Below are positions 27,140 to 35,895 of a stretch of DNA of 52,776 bases, piece by piece; within the stretch, counting starts at the first letter, position 1; every line of letters begins with the position of its first letter. The notes beneath the pieces were generated by a model, which saw only the letters and a program-made list of their open reading frames with translations, did not search any database and was not told the DNA's origin. The DNA lies in the NCBI GenBank assembly GCA_903847585.1, contig CAINEC010000077.1:1-52776 (forward strand), given 5' to 3'. Both the position numbers and the translations under genes were made by a program. The stretch comes from an uncultured Bacteroidota bacterium (GTDB lineage: Bacteria > Bacteroidota > Bacteroidia > AKYH767-A > OLB10).

Positions 27140-29905
27140 TCATCGAACAACAAATGATTTTGTAGATAAGATTGATCCTTGATTGCTGATTAACTTCAGA
27201 TAATAAACACCACTTTTATATTCACTTACATCAATTGTAAATTCCTGATTCAATCGGGAGTTGTCAACGTTAACAATTGACTGCCCTATTTCATTCACGA
27301 TCTCATAGCGACTTACTAATCCAGCAATATCAGCTGCAGGTAGTTTTACATTGATAAATTTAGAAGCAGGATTTGGATAAATATGAAAATCCATTTTACT
27401 ATAATCATCCAACGAGGTAATATCATTCACACTCGTAATACGCGCAGAATACATTCCGTTTCCATGCGTTGCAACTGCAATTAATCCATCTGATGGACGA
27501 ACAGCCATCATATCAACAATTGATTTACCAATCGTATTTACACCCTGTTGAATCCAAACTGTAGAAAGCCCATTTAATGTTGCAGTAGCGTATAACCCAG
27601 TACTGCCACCTACAAAATAAATTTTATCTCCATTAGCTAATGGTAAAATTGAAGCCCAACGTAAAGACGGACCATTACCTGTTCCACCAGTAGTTGCTTC
27701 AAGGTTCCCTCCTACTTTTGTCCAGTTAAGACCACCGTCAATCGAATGGAATAAACTGTAAATATTATAATTACTAAACACCACCATAATTTCATCGGCG
27801 TTGGCAGGATTAACTGCGATACAACTGATGTAACCAGTTGCCGTAAACAAAGTAGATGTGATTGTTTGTCGAGTAGGAACACCAACATTCGCATTATCGA
27901 TACGATAAATATTGCGCTTATTAGTACCGTAGTATAATCGGTTTGCAGGAGTTTTACTAATTGCTAAAGCTGTAATTACTTCATCAGTTATAGCTAATGT
28001 ATCTGGGAATTGAATCCAATTGGTAGAGATAGTATCAAACTGATTCGTTAATTGAATCGCACTTAAATCATCATTGCGCCAGATTGATTCTCCAGCACAC
28101 AAATACATCAAATCATTATTATTTGGATCTAAAACAAAAGGAGCAATGAAACGATAATTGCTTGCACCAATCGGATCCATTCTTCGGTAATCCGTAACGT
28201 TACCTTGCGCATCTAGATGTGTTTTGTAAATACGTCCTTGTTGTTTTGAGAAATAGTATTCTGTTCCATTTCCGATAGCGCAATAAGAACCATCACCATC
28301 AAAAGGATGTGTCCATGGATCTGTAGAAATAGCATTGGTAGTTCTATAAGTTCCGTTGTCTTGAAGTCCTCCCATTAATACATCGTCCGTAGCATTCATA
28401 TCCATTGTAACTGTATAAAACTGAGAAGTGATATACCCATTATTTAAGTCATTCCAAACCACATTAGATGCTAAACAATCATCTGTTCGAGCAATACCTC
28501 CGTCGTTCGCGGAATACATTTTCGATAGATTAGAAGGAATGAATTCCATTACATGCTGATCAGGATGATGTCCTTCATATTCATTCACGAAAGGCAATGC
28601 AGCACCAGGCTCATAACCTCCGATTACATCATTATGCAATGAATCAGAAAATGCAGTTGTAGAACGATAGATATTAGTACCACCAAGAAATACAGCGTTT
28701 GAATTACCCGGCATCACTTTCACCACCACATCATAACCACCTTGGGTATTCATTCCATTAAACACTCCAATATTACCAGGTAAATTTTGAGACAGATCAG
28801 TCCATACTCCACCAGCACCTGCACCAGTTCCTGATACATATTCGTACTTCCATAAACTATTGTAAAGTGTATCTCCTAAAAAATCAGTACTCACTTTACC
28901 ATAGCCAGGCGTTGGACCAAAGAAGTAAACAATATTCTCATTATTAGGATCAATGCCAGCTACAATGCGGTCATAATTAACAGGAAAATTAGAAGGTGTG
29001 ATATTCGTCCACGATGTACCACCAGCACTACGCCAGATTCCTTTTTGAGCTACCGCTCCATCACTGCTTATTGTAGCATAAACCACACTCGTAGGAGAAA
29101 CAGCCACGTCAGTAAAATAAGCTTGTAACGATCCAGCACCGCCACCACCTTTCACTAACGACCACGAAGTACCGCCATTTACACTGCGATAAATTCCATC
29201 ATAAACTGCAGCATATAAAACATCTTGTGATAGGTTGCCATTGTCGGTTGCCACAGTCCATGTAACATCCCAGATATTATCAAATGTTTGTGGAGTACCA
29301 GAACTTGTTGAGGTAAGTGAATTCCATGTCAAACCACCATCAATACTCTTGTACATTCCATTTCCTAAATAAAACGCTGAACCGCCACTTGCAGAAGTTC
29401 CGTATGCTTCTCCTGTTAAATAGTACCATGTATTGGTATGACCTGGACGTTTATCTTGTGCAATTGCATTAACCCCTTGATAACTTCCAAGTGTTGTGAC
29501 ACGAGTCCATGTAGCGCCTGCATCCGTACTACGCCATAACCCTCCTGATGCAGAACCTGCCAATAAAACATTTTCGTTGGTCACATCAATAGCAAAAGCT
29601 CGGGTTCTACCTCCTAAATTAAATGGGCCACGAAAGTCGTAGTTAATTTGAGACATAGCAGAACGGGCATTGGTTTCATTACCCGGAATGGTTGAAACAA
29701 AACTTAATTCCTTTTCACGCATCATTTTCGGAATCTCACCAGTACGAGGATCTGCTAATCGCTCGCGATCCCATTCTTCGCGTAAGCGCAAATCTTCTTC
29801 TGCTCCTTCCATCCTCTTCTCTTTATTTTCACGCTCTGCAATTTTGGTTGAATGACAAGATGCTATCATTAATGATGCAACAATGATTAAGTAATTAAAT
29901 TTCAT
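27140..29905 (-). CDS. VPS10/sortilin-like beta-propeller protein with lipobox-like N-terminus and T9SS sorting domain
   Basis: A 921-residue protein with many Asp-box repeats (SGGLWRSTDAGATWTRV, MYKSIDGGLTWNSL, IYRSVNGGTSWSLV, HSIDGGLNWTKVGG) as in VPS10/sortilin-like glycosyl-hydrolase-fold propellers, then a T9SS type A domain (HIYPNPASKFINVKLPA to the end). The N-terminus ends in LMIASC with Cys17 and then a highly charged stretch (residues 20-60), so signal peptidase II processing is possible, which is odd for a T9SS cargo. Convergent with the SGNH gene. Probably surface-exposed; ligand unknown. Confidence 0.85.
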   Translation of the reverse strand: MKFNYLIIVASLMIASCHSTKIAERENKEKRMEGAEEDLRLREEWDRERLADPRTGEIPKMMREKELSFVSTIPGNETNARSAMSQINYDFRGPFNLGGRTRAFAIDVTNENVLLAGSASGGLWRSTDAGATWTRVTTLGSYQGVNAIAQDKRPGHTNTWYYLTGEAYGTSASGGSAFYLGNGMYKSIDGGLTWNSLTSTSSGTPQTFDNIWDVTWTVATDNGNLSQDVLYAAVYDGIYRSVNGGTSWSLVKGGGGAGSLQAYFTDVAVSPTSVVYATISSDGAVAQKGIWRSAGGTSWTNITPSNFPVNYDRIVAGIDPNNENIVYFFGPTPGYGKVSTDFLGDTLYNSLWKYEYVSGTGAGAGGVWTDLSQNLPGNIGVFNGMNTQGGYDVVVKVMPGNSNAVFLGGTNIYRSTTAFSDSLHNDVIGGYEPGAALPFVNEYEGHHPDQHVMEFIPSNLSKMYSANDGGIARTDDCLASNVVWNDLNNGYITSQFYTVTMDMNATDDVLMGGLQDNGTYRTTNAISTDPWTHPFDGDGSYCAIGNGTEYYFSKQQGRIYKTHLDAQGNVTDYRRMDPIGASNYRFIAPFVLDPNNNDLMYLCAGESIWRNDDLSAIQLTNQFDTISTNWIQFPDTLAITDEVITALAISKTPANRLYYGTNKRNIYRIDNANVGVPTRQTITSTLFTATGYISCIAVNPANADEIMVVFSNYNIYSLFHSIDGGLNWTKVGGNLEATTGGTGNGPSLRWASILPLANGDKIYFVGGSTGLYATATLNGLSTVWIQQGVNTIGKSIVDMMAVRPSDGLIAVATHGNGMYSARITSVNDITSLDDYSKMDFHIYPNPASKFINVKLPAADIAGLVSRYEIVNEIGQSIVNVDNSRLNQEFTIDVSEYKSGVYYLKLISNQGSILSTKSFVVR

Positions 29906-29993
29906 AAGTGTGTTTTAAAACTTCATTACTAAAATAGACAAATATTAAACACCTCCGAAAATTCCCTATATTTGATTGCCCAAAACAAATAAC

Positions 29994-31850
29994 ATGAAAA
30001 AGTACTTCTTATTAGTAAGCATTATCCTGATTAGCTTAACTTCAAATGCACAGCTTTGCTACTTTACAGCAACGCAAGTTGGCAATCCCAATACATTTGA
30101 TTTTATACCTAATAATACATCCTATCCCAACGCGGCACTATTATGGAATTTTGGTGATGGCTCAAGCATGGTTAGTCCGCAGCCAACACATACATTCGCT
30201 CAATCTGGAAATTATACTGTGACGATGTCGGTATTAGATTCTACTAATTCAATTCCTTTATGCACCTTTACACAACAAGTTACCATCAGCTTTTGTAATC
30301 TTACATTTTCACAGGATCCATTTAACAATTTCATTTATTATTTTTCTGATAATGTTAGTTCCAACCTTACTCAAGTTGATTGGGAATTTGGTGATAACTC
30401 CATTGGTTCAGGATCATCTGTATCTCATCAATATAGTGCACCAGGAATTTACACAGTCATCTGCACGGAGTCAATTAATGGTGTTGTTTTTTGTACTTCA
30501 TCCGTAACGATACAAGTTGGTGCATCATGTAGTTTTCAAGTTAGCAGTCCTAGTCCAAGTTCACCATCATACGTAAAAGAATTTACTGCTATTGTTCCGA
30601 GTTCTGCAGGTATAGTCTCATGGGATTTTGGTGATGGATCTCCAATTGTACAAGGTGCTGTTGTACAAAAATCATATGCGAATGCAGGTACTTACAATGT
30701 ATGTATGACCTACATCAACGGAATAGATACATGCACATCTTGTTCAGCAGTTACGATTACAACTAATAGTTCATCCAATTGTTTTTTTAATATAACTCCA
30801 GTTAGTGCAAGCACTTTTAATTTTAGTGCAGGAAACACTAATTCTCCCAACACTTTTACTTTTGATTTTGGAGATGGGTCTACTCAAAGTGGAAATGGGA
30901 TAGTAAGTTATACTTATACAAATCCGGGTGTTTACAATGTTTGTATGACAGAAACAGATACTATGGGAGTAGTACTTTGCACAAGTTGTTTAGCTGTAAA
31001 TGTATTGACCAATGCAACATCATGTCAAGCAAATTTCACCTACACCCATACAGGACTAAATGCATACTTTATTAATCAGTCGGTTGCTAACCCTGCATTG
31101 GGCGCTCCTGTAACTTATGCTTGGGATTTTGGCGATGGAAGTACTAGTTCAAGTGCATTCCCTAATCATATTTATAGCAATTATGGGGTATACAATGTTT
31201 GTTTGACAGTTAGCAGTCCAAATTGCACAACGACTTTTTGTGATAGTGTCTTAATCGATACAATTACTAATCCTAATGGATCTCCTTGCAACGCTCAATT
31301 CGTATTTACACAAAATGGACCTTATCAAATTTCTGCAGTTGTATTATATGCAAGTAATGCCTTAAGTTACAGTTGGAATTTCGGTGATGGATCACCGTTA
31401 GTTAATCAGCTGTTTACCTCACATCAATACGCTAATCCTGGCACATACAATGTTTGCCTGACGGTAGCATCTTTCTTTGGTTGCACGAATACATATTGCG
31501 ATTCATTAACGGTGGACTCATTAGGGAATATCATCTACAAAGGAATCAACACAGGATTCACACTTCAAACAACAACACCTACTATTCTTACAGGAATAAA
31601 CAATAACACAAGTACTACTAAGATTGCTCTTCAGCCAAATCCTGCGCATTCGCAAATCACTATCACAGGAAACACATCTGAAATAAATAGTTATGCAATT
31701 TTGAACGCAATAGGACAACAAATCGAATCAGGTAGCTTTATTAATCACTCCTACTCGATTGACGTTAATGAATTAAGTCAAGGTGTTTATGTATTAAAAT
31801 TAATTGACAACTCCGGTAGTGCAATAAACCAGAAATTCATAAAGAACTAA
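29994..31850 (+). CDS. Secreted six-PKD-domain protein with T9SS sorting domain
   Basis: A 618-residue protein: signal peptide (MKKYFLLVSIILISLTSNAQ), six PKD beta-sandwich domains in tandem, each with W-x-F-G-D-G/N and a G-x-Y-x-V strand (LLWNFGDGSSM, VDWEFGDNSI, VSWDFGDGSPI, FTFDFGDGSTQ, YAWDFGDGSTS, YSWNFGDGSPL), then a T9SS type A domain (LQPNPAHSQITIT to the end). Cysteines recur in each repeat (N-V-C-M/L-T), suggesting disulfides. I start at the ATG 29994; an in-frame upstream ATG adds only six residues before the signal peptide. TATATTTG at 29967-29974 could be its -7 box. A structural or adhesive surface protein. Confidence 0.86.
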   Translation: MKKYFLLVSIILISLTSNAQLCYFTATQVGNPNTFDFIPNNTSYPNAALLWNFGDGSSMVSPQPTHTFAQSGNYTVTMSVLDSTNSIPLCTFTQQVTISFCNLTFSQDPFNNFIYYFSDNVSSNLTQVDWEFGDNSIGSGSSVSHQYSAPGIYTVICTESINGVVFCTSSVTIQVGASCSFQVSSPSPSSPSYVKEFTAIVPSSAGIVSWDFGDGSPIVQGAVVQKSYANAGTYNVCMTYINGIDTCTSCSAVTITTNSSSNCFFNITPVSASTFNFSAGNTNSPNTFTFDFGDGSTQSGNGIVSYTYTNPGVYNVCMTETDTMGVVLCTSCLAVNVLTNATSCQANFTYTHTGLNAYFINQSVANPALGAPVTYAWDFGDGSTSSSAFPNHIYSNYGVYNVCLTVSSPNCTTTFCDSVLIDTITNPNGSPCNAQFVFTQNGPYQISAVVLYASNALSYSWNFGDGSPLVNQLFTSHQYANPGTYNVCLTVASFFGCTNTYCDSLTVDSLGNIIYKGINTGFTLQTTTPTILTGINNNTSTTKIALQPNPAHSQITITGNTSEINSYAILNAIGQQIESGSFINHSYSIDVNELSQGVYVLKLIDNSGSAINQKFIKN

Positions 31851-32971
31851 GGCTTTTTAATTTTGAAAGTAGTTTGATAATTATTCGAAAACACTTTTAG
31901 CAAATACATACCGCTAGTGAATTTATCTATGTTTATATCATAGGGTAAATTCACTTTTGAACTAAACACTAATTGACCATTGGTATTGTATATATCAATT
32001 AATGCTATTGGTGTACTTCCTTTCAAATAATAATTATTTCCTTGAGTTGATTCTAATTGAAAATTATTTGGTGAATTAGAAGGAATCCCTTGTGGTGAAG
32101 AGTTACAAGCATTCGTTCTAAAAAACTTCCATATCTCAGCAGAGGCATTAATATCCATATTAATTGTCCCTAATCCACCAAGCAAACTTGAAGTTCCTGG
32201 CCATTGATGTCCTCCCCCATTCACTTTTAACATCTGCACAAGATCATTATTTGAACAAGGTGAATAATCTAATAATTGTACCGTTGAAAAGTCAAGCAAT
32301 GAGGTATTAGGTAATGATGTAATAATTGGTGCCGCATTACATCCATTAAAATTCTTCCAATAGTCAACGACATCAGTTGCAGATTTATTCCCTAAGCTCC
32401 CATTAAAGTTTACAATATTATCCGAGGTGCCATGAATTTGCAATACTGGTAAATTAAAAATTGGAGCACAAGAATTATATACGCTATCTGTCATAGTGCC
32501 GGCTACAGAAGCTATCGCAGCAAAGCAACGTGAAGATTTACAAGCTAGCATATGACTCATAAATCCACCTGCAGAAAATCCACAACTATAAATTCTATTT
32601 TGATCAATAGTATAATTAACACTTATAGTATCAATCAATGCTTCAATAAAACCGATATCATCAGCTGTAGATGCTCCTGGTAAATTTGCATTAATATTCC
32701 ATGCATTTGAAATTCCATCGGGATAAACCAAAATAAAGTTAGCAGTATCAGCTACGGAATTAAAATTACTTACATTCATTATTGCTTGTCCGGTTTGTGT
32801 TAATCCGTGCAATACAAACACTAACGGTACTGGGTTTCCGGGAATATAACTTGCGGGCGCATACACGATAAATGATCTTGACTGCCCGCCAAACGAAATG
32901 CTAGAACTAATCTGAGCATTGGATTTAAAATTTGCAAACAGAAATAAAACAAGGGCAATTTTCTTTATCAT
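31847..32971 (-). CDS. Secreted PHB-depolymerase/feruloyl-esterase-like alpha/beta hydrolase with T9SS domain
   Basis: A 374-residue protein: signal peptide (cut near SNAQ), LpqC/PHB-depolymerase-type alpha/beta hydrolase (about 25-285) and a T9SS-type C-terminal domain (about 300-374). Active-site elements are the oxyanion strand VFVLHGLTQTG, nucleophile elbow CGFSAGGFM, the acid in IHGTSDN and the histidine in GGGHQWPG. Family members cleave esters of polyhydroxyalkanoates or feruloylated/acetylated polysaccharides; the substrate is not deducible. Its stop codon overlaps that of the convergent PKD gene by four bases (31847-31850). Confidence 0.87.
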   Translation of the reverse strand: MIKKIALVLFLFANFKSNAQISSSISFGGQSRSFIVYAPASYIPGNPVPLVFVLHGLTQTGQAIMNVSNFNSVADTANFILVYPDGISNAWNINANLPGASTADDIGFIEALIDTISVNYTIDQNRIYSCGFSAGGFMSHMLACKSSRCFAAIASVAGTMTDSVYNSCAPIFNLPVLQIHGTSDNIVNFNGSLGNKSATDVVDYWKNFNGCNAAPIITSLPNTSLLDFSTVQLLDYSPCSNNDLVQMLKVNGGGHQWPGTSSLLGGLGTINMDINASAEIWKFFRTNACNSSPQGIPSNSPNNFQLESTQGNNYYLKGSTPIALIDIYNTNGQLVFSSKVNLPYDINIDKFTSGMYLLKVFSNNYQTTFKIKKP

Positions 32972-33010
32972 AAAAATGTTTATTTTAGATTTTTAAAATT
33001 AGAATAAAAT

Positions 33011-33481
33011 ATGAAACCAGCAATTTTACTTGCGTCTACAATTATTCCAATGATTGTTGGAGCTATTTGGTATAATGAAAAAACGTTTGGCACTATTTGG
33101 ATGCAAGAAACGGGCATGACAAGAGAAAAAGCGAAAGAGGCGAATATGTTAAAGACCTTCGGATTAGCCATTTTATTTAGCCTGTTTGTCTCAATGACAC
33201 TCTATCAGATTGTGATTCATCAAGGCGCATTATACTCATTAGTTTTGGGCGACAATTCAGAAAGTACGCAGCAGTGGTTAAAAGATGCGATGGCTCGATA
33301 TGGGAACAATTATAGAACCTTTCAACATGGCATGGCGCATGGACTTTTCACTGGAATGTTTGTGGCACTACCTATTATAGGTATGAACAGTCAGTTTGAA
33401 ATGAAAAGCTGGAAGTACATTCTTATCACTGCAGGATATTGGATTGTATCCATGATGTTGATGGGCGGAATAATTTGCTAG
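33011..33481 (+). CDS. DUF1761 family membrane protein
   Basis: A 156-residue inner-membrane protein with four TM helices. The first helix ends in GAIWYNEKTFGTIWMQETG, the hallmark of DUF1761 (compare the usual G-x-x-W-Y-x-P-x-F-G-x-x-W). The loop between helices 2 and 3 is unusually long and polar (about residues 75-105). Function unknown for the family. The gene is divergent from the esterase gene (39-base gap) and convergent with the DDxxQxHE paralogue. Confidence 0.8.
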   Translation: MKPAILLASTIIPMIVGAIWYNEKTFGTIWMQETGMTREKAKEANMLKTFGLAILFSLFVSMTLYQIVIHQGALYSLVLGDNSESTQQWLKDAMARYGNNYRTFQHGMAHGLFTGMFVALPIIGMNSQFEMKSWKYILITAGYWIVSMMLMGGIIC

Positions 33482-33490
33482 TGGGGATAA

Positions 33491-34162
33491 TTACTCTTTA
33501 TTGAAATTTTCTTTTCTCCAAGAAACATCGGAAATAAATCCGAATGCGGATTGGTAATGATATACTGTCCACAATGCAATTCCAACAAACTTAAAAGAAT
33601 CCTCAATAAAGGCATCATGTATACCTGAAGGAAGATTCAACTCATCGATTAGGATAGAGGTACCAAAAAAAGCCATTGCAGCGAGTCCGACAATATACGG
33701 TGTGGTAACTACTACTACTCTGCAGACTGTTGCAATAACCACTATACACATCAAATAAAAAACATAAATCAATTCTTCGGGAACATAAATAATCCCAGAA
33801 AATGCTTTCTCATGAAATTGGTAAGTATCATCTAAGCAAAGCATAGCAGTCAGACAACCAAATAAAAAAGTCATTAATGCTGCACGACGTTGCACGGTGT
33901 TTTTATAGAGATGGTAAGCAGAGAACAACATAATTGCGGCAGTAGCACTCCATAAAAGAATTCCTAAATTAGAGAGTGCGCCTGTAAACGCTGGTCCATT
34001 TAAAACGGTAGCTGTATCACGAGTAAGGTTTGATGGCAATACCCCTTTATAAACAGAATACTCGAACGTAAAGAGCAGAAATGCTGAACCTGTCAGGATT
34101 GTAATTAACAGGACTGTCCAATTTTTTTTTAATTGATCAATAAAACTCAAAATAAAATTCAT
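33491..34162 (-). CDS. Uncharacterised polytopic membrane protein with DDxxQxHE motif (paralogue of 12506-13150)
   Basis: A 223-residue protein with about six TM helices that shares four conserved blocks with the gene at 12506-13150: LTRDTATVL (46-54), LLWSATAAI (69-77), DDTYQFHE (111-118) and IEDSFKFVGIALWTVYHY near the C-terminus. Elsewhere the two are quite diverged, so those polar residues are probably functional. It appears to be transcribed alone, convergent with DUF1761. I do not recognise the family; no reliable enzymatic assignment is possible. Confidence 0.72.
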   Translation of the reverse strand: MNFILSFIDQLKKNWTVLLITILTGSAFLLFTFEYSVYKGVLPSNLTRDTATVLNGPAFTGALSNLGILLWSATAAIMLFSAYHLYKNTVQRRAALMTFLFGCLTAMLCLDDTYQFHEKAFSGIIYVPEELIYVFYLMCIVVIATVCRVVVVTTPYIVGLAAMAFFGTSILIDELNLPSGIHDAFIEDSFKFVGIALWTVYHYQSAFGFISDVSWRKENFNKE

Positions 34163-34482
34163 GATTAGGTAACGCGGGATTAAAGGTATGTAATGGTAAC
34201 ATTGTAAAATTACCGTCCTTATTAAGCCTAATCTGATGGAGGTTCTTTTATTGCAAACATCATCATGTTAAGAAGCCATGACAAGTTTTTCCCTTAATTT
34301 CCTTATCAATACGGTGGATTAACAACATACCTCTGACAATTTACCCGATAATAAGTAACTCAAATTCAGCGACAAAGAGCTATTACAAGAATCTTTTAAA
34401 AATATCATCAGAAAATTTTGCTTAAAAATGATGAAATGCTATATTTGCACCCCGCAATGAATGTAATATATCGTTGGGAAAC
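34163..34482 (+). other. Gene-free stretch before tRNA-Asp
   Basis: These 320 bases hold no plausible coding sequence on either strand. The right end carries the tRNA-Asp promoter at 34417-34447. The rest is AT-rich with no hairpin or repeat that I could recognise, and presumably contains the promoter for the minus-strand membrane-protein gene. Confidence 0.6.
34417..34447 (+). promoter_or_regulatory. Bacteroidota-type promoter of tRNA-Asp
   Basis: TTTG (34417-34420), a 19-base spacer and TATATTTG (34440-34447) match the primary-sigma consensus of the phylum exactly. The predicted start site is about 30 bases before the mature tRNA 5' end. Confidence 0.85.
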
Positions 34483-34556
34483 GGTTCGGTAGTTCAGCTG
34501 GTTAGAATACATGCCTGTCACGCATGGGGTCGCGGGTTCGAGTCCCGTCCGGACCG
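34483..34556 (+). tRNA. tRNA-Asp (anticodon GTC)
   Basis: Cloverleaf assembled by eye: acceptor GGTTCGG pairs with CCGGACC (34549-34555) with one G-T pair, discriminator G, D-arm with AGTTCAGCTGGTTAGAAT, anticodon stem CATGC/GCATG around loop CTGTCAC (anticodon GTC at 34517-34519), and T-arm CGGGTTCGAGTCCCG. The CCA end is not encoded. It has its own consensus promoter and a terminator hairpin 30 bases downstream, so it is transcribed alone. Confidence 0.97.
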
Positions 34557-34562
34557 CTTGAT

Positions 34563-34669
34563 GACCAAAATAATGGTCAAAGCGAAAAAAAAGCGAGCAA
34601 TAAAAAGCTCGCTTTTTTATTTGCGAGAAATTTTTCGCAATTCGCTGCAAGCGAATCGTTATTTTGGTC
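34563..34669. repeat. Nested inverted repeats downstream of tRNA-Asp
   Basis: An 11-bp outer inverted repeat (GACCAAAATAA 34563-34573 and TTATTTTGGTC 34659-34669) encloses three smaller hairpins: the terminator stem (34589-34616), TTGCGA/TCGCAA (34621-34626 with 34635-34640) and TTCGC/GCGAA (about 34641-34655). As RNA or single-stranded DNA this could fold into a branched, cloverleaf-like shape. Confidence 0.6.
34587..34620 (+). terminator. Terminator of tRNA-Asp
   Basis: AAGCGAGC (34591-34598), an 8-base A-rich loop and GCTCGCTT (34607-34614) followed by TTTTAT; flanking A and T runs extend the stem. It lies 30 bases after the tRNA 3' end on the plus strand. Confidence 0.8.
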
Positions 34670-34843
34670 CAATTCAGAATCATCTTTACTTATCTCGCAT
34701 CAAACGTAATAACCAGCGCAAAAACAGAAATATGGGTGGATATTTTCATTAAAATTAAATTGATTTTATAGATTTAATAAATAACAAGCTAAAGATTTCA
34801 ACCCGTTCATTAGTCTATATTTTAATGTAAGGATGTTTAAGTA

Positions 34844-34874
34844 TAAAAACAAGGGCGGCCTTTTGAGCCGCCCT
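34844..34874 (-). terminator. Terminator of the beta-barrel protein gene
   Basis: An 8-bp GC-rich stem (AGGGCGGC 34852-34859 with GCCGCCCT 34867-34874, 7-base loop) lies 22 bases after the stop at 34897 on the minus strand and is followed there by TGTTTTTA. From here back to 34670 there is no further recognisable feature. Confidence 0.75.
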
Positions 34875-34896
34875 AACCTAAACATAAATTGATTAA

Positions 34897-35727
34897 CTAG
34901 AAATAAAAATTCATTGCAATAGATCCACCAGCATTTCCATTATCAAATCCAAATGAAGAAGATTTGCCTGGATTAGAGATTGTCCTTGTTTCAACCGATG
35001 TGCCATTCCACTTTTCGCCAGTAGTTTCTTTAGCTCCGTAGCTCCAATAATTTATTCTCCAATTAAATTCACCACTCAAAGACATTTTTGGTGCAAAGAA
35101 ATACTCAACACCTATAAAACTACCAACACCGAAATTGAAGTTTACTTTTTCGCTAGACTCTGTAATACGATATCCATCAGCATCGATTGCATCTGGAATT
35201 GATGTAGTTGGAGCTGTATTCGTTGAGGTAATTGCGTTGGCGTACTCGTGAACATCCTTTGTAACGCCAAATAATCCTATCCCAAATTCAGCACCATAGA
35301 ATCCACGCAAACGACCTTTACCTTTCCATTTTTGAATCCCTGCAGATAAAGCAATGTTCGTAGAACTTATTTTTTCAACATCCATTGCAGTGCTAGCTGT
35401 ATTCAAATCATTTTTCACTTCGTATTCCTGTTTAGCTGATGTAGAACCGAGTCTTAACTTTACACGGTATGCTGTATTTGCATCTTTCACCAATTTACCA
35501 GTAATGATTTGTGGGAAAACTGTACTTGTCCAATTGAAACTAGGTGACGAATTCGAAGCATTTCCATTAAAGATATTTCCTGCATAATCCAGAAATGGTT
35601 TTGCATCGATACCAATACTCCAATCGCCTGCTTCGGGAAGAATTGGAGTTCCTTTTTTGGAAGTTAATTCTTGAGCCGATGCTCCGAACCCAATCAATAA
35701 TAAAATTAAAACGAAATTCTTTTTCAT
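34897..35727 (-). CDS. Predicted outer-membrane beta-barrel protein
   Basis: A 276-residue protein with signal peptide (MKKNFVLILLLIGFGASAQ) and mature sequence with alternating beta strands, including GDWSIGIDAKPFLDYAG, TAYRVKLRLGST, RGFYGAEFGIGLFGV, NFNFGVGSFIGVEYFFAPKMSLSGEFNWRINYWSYG and a last strand SIAMNFYF ending in Phe, the usual BAM-recognition signature. No specific porin family was recognised; it looks like a small OmpA/OmpW-type barrel. A Ser/Thr/Asn-rich loop near residues 165-185 would be extracellular. Monocistronic with its own terminator. Confidence 0.78.
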   Translation of the reverse strand: MKKNFVLILLLIGFGASAQELTSKKGTPILPEAGDWSIGIDAKPFLDYAGNIFNGNASNSSPSFNWTSTVFPQIITGKLVKDANTAYRVKLRLGSTSAKQEYEVKNDLNTASTAMDVEKISSTNIALSAGIQKWKGKGRLRGFYGAEFGIGLFGVTKDVHEYANAITSTNTAPTTSIPDAIDADGYRITESSEKVNFNFGVGSFIGVEYFFAPKMSLSGEFNWRINYWSYGAKETTGEKWNGTSVETRTISNPGKSSSFGFDNGNAGGSIAMNFYF

Positions 35728-35856
35728 ATTGTATTTGTTTTTAAGGTTTAAGTCCCAAAGATATTCTCCATTTGGCGCAACTTAATGTGACAAGCCGTGA
35801 TATTTAGCGCGATAAACGTGATTATCAAGCCAAAAAAGCGTGACAAATATTGATTT

Positions 35857-35889
35857 TTTGTGAGAAAGTTTAATTCTTGATTATCTTCG
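35857..35889 (+). promoter_or_regulatory. Possible promoter of the LuxR-type regulator
   Basis: TTTG (35857-35860), a 21-base spacer and TATCTTCG (35882-35889) fit the Bacteroidota consensus with one mismatch in the -7 box. It would leave almost no leader before the ATG at 35896, so the assignment is tentative. Confidence 0.4.
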
Positions 35890-35895
35890 TGTATT

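Noticed and set aside
34563-34669. Integrated mobile element next to tRNA-Asp
   Set aside because: No integrase, direct repeat of the tRNA end or insertion-sequence gene is visible; only inverted repeats remain.
34474-34752. Overlapping short open frames on both strands across 34474-34752
   Set aside because: They run straight through the tRNA-Asp gene and its terminator and encode no recognisable protein; they are chance frames.
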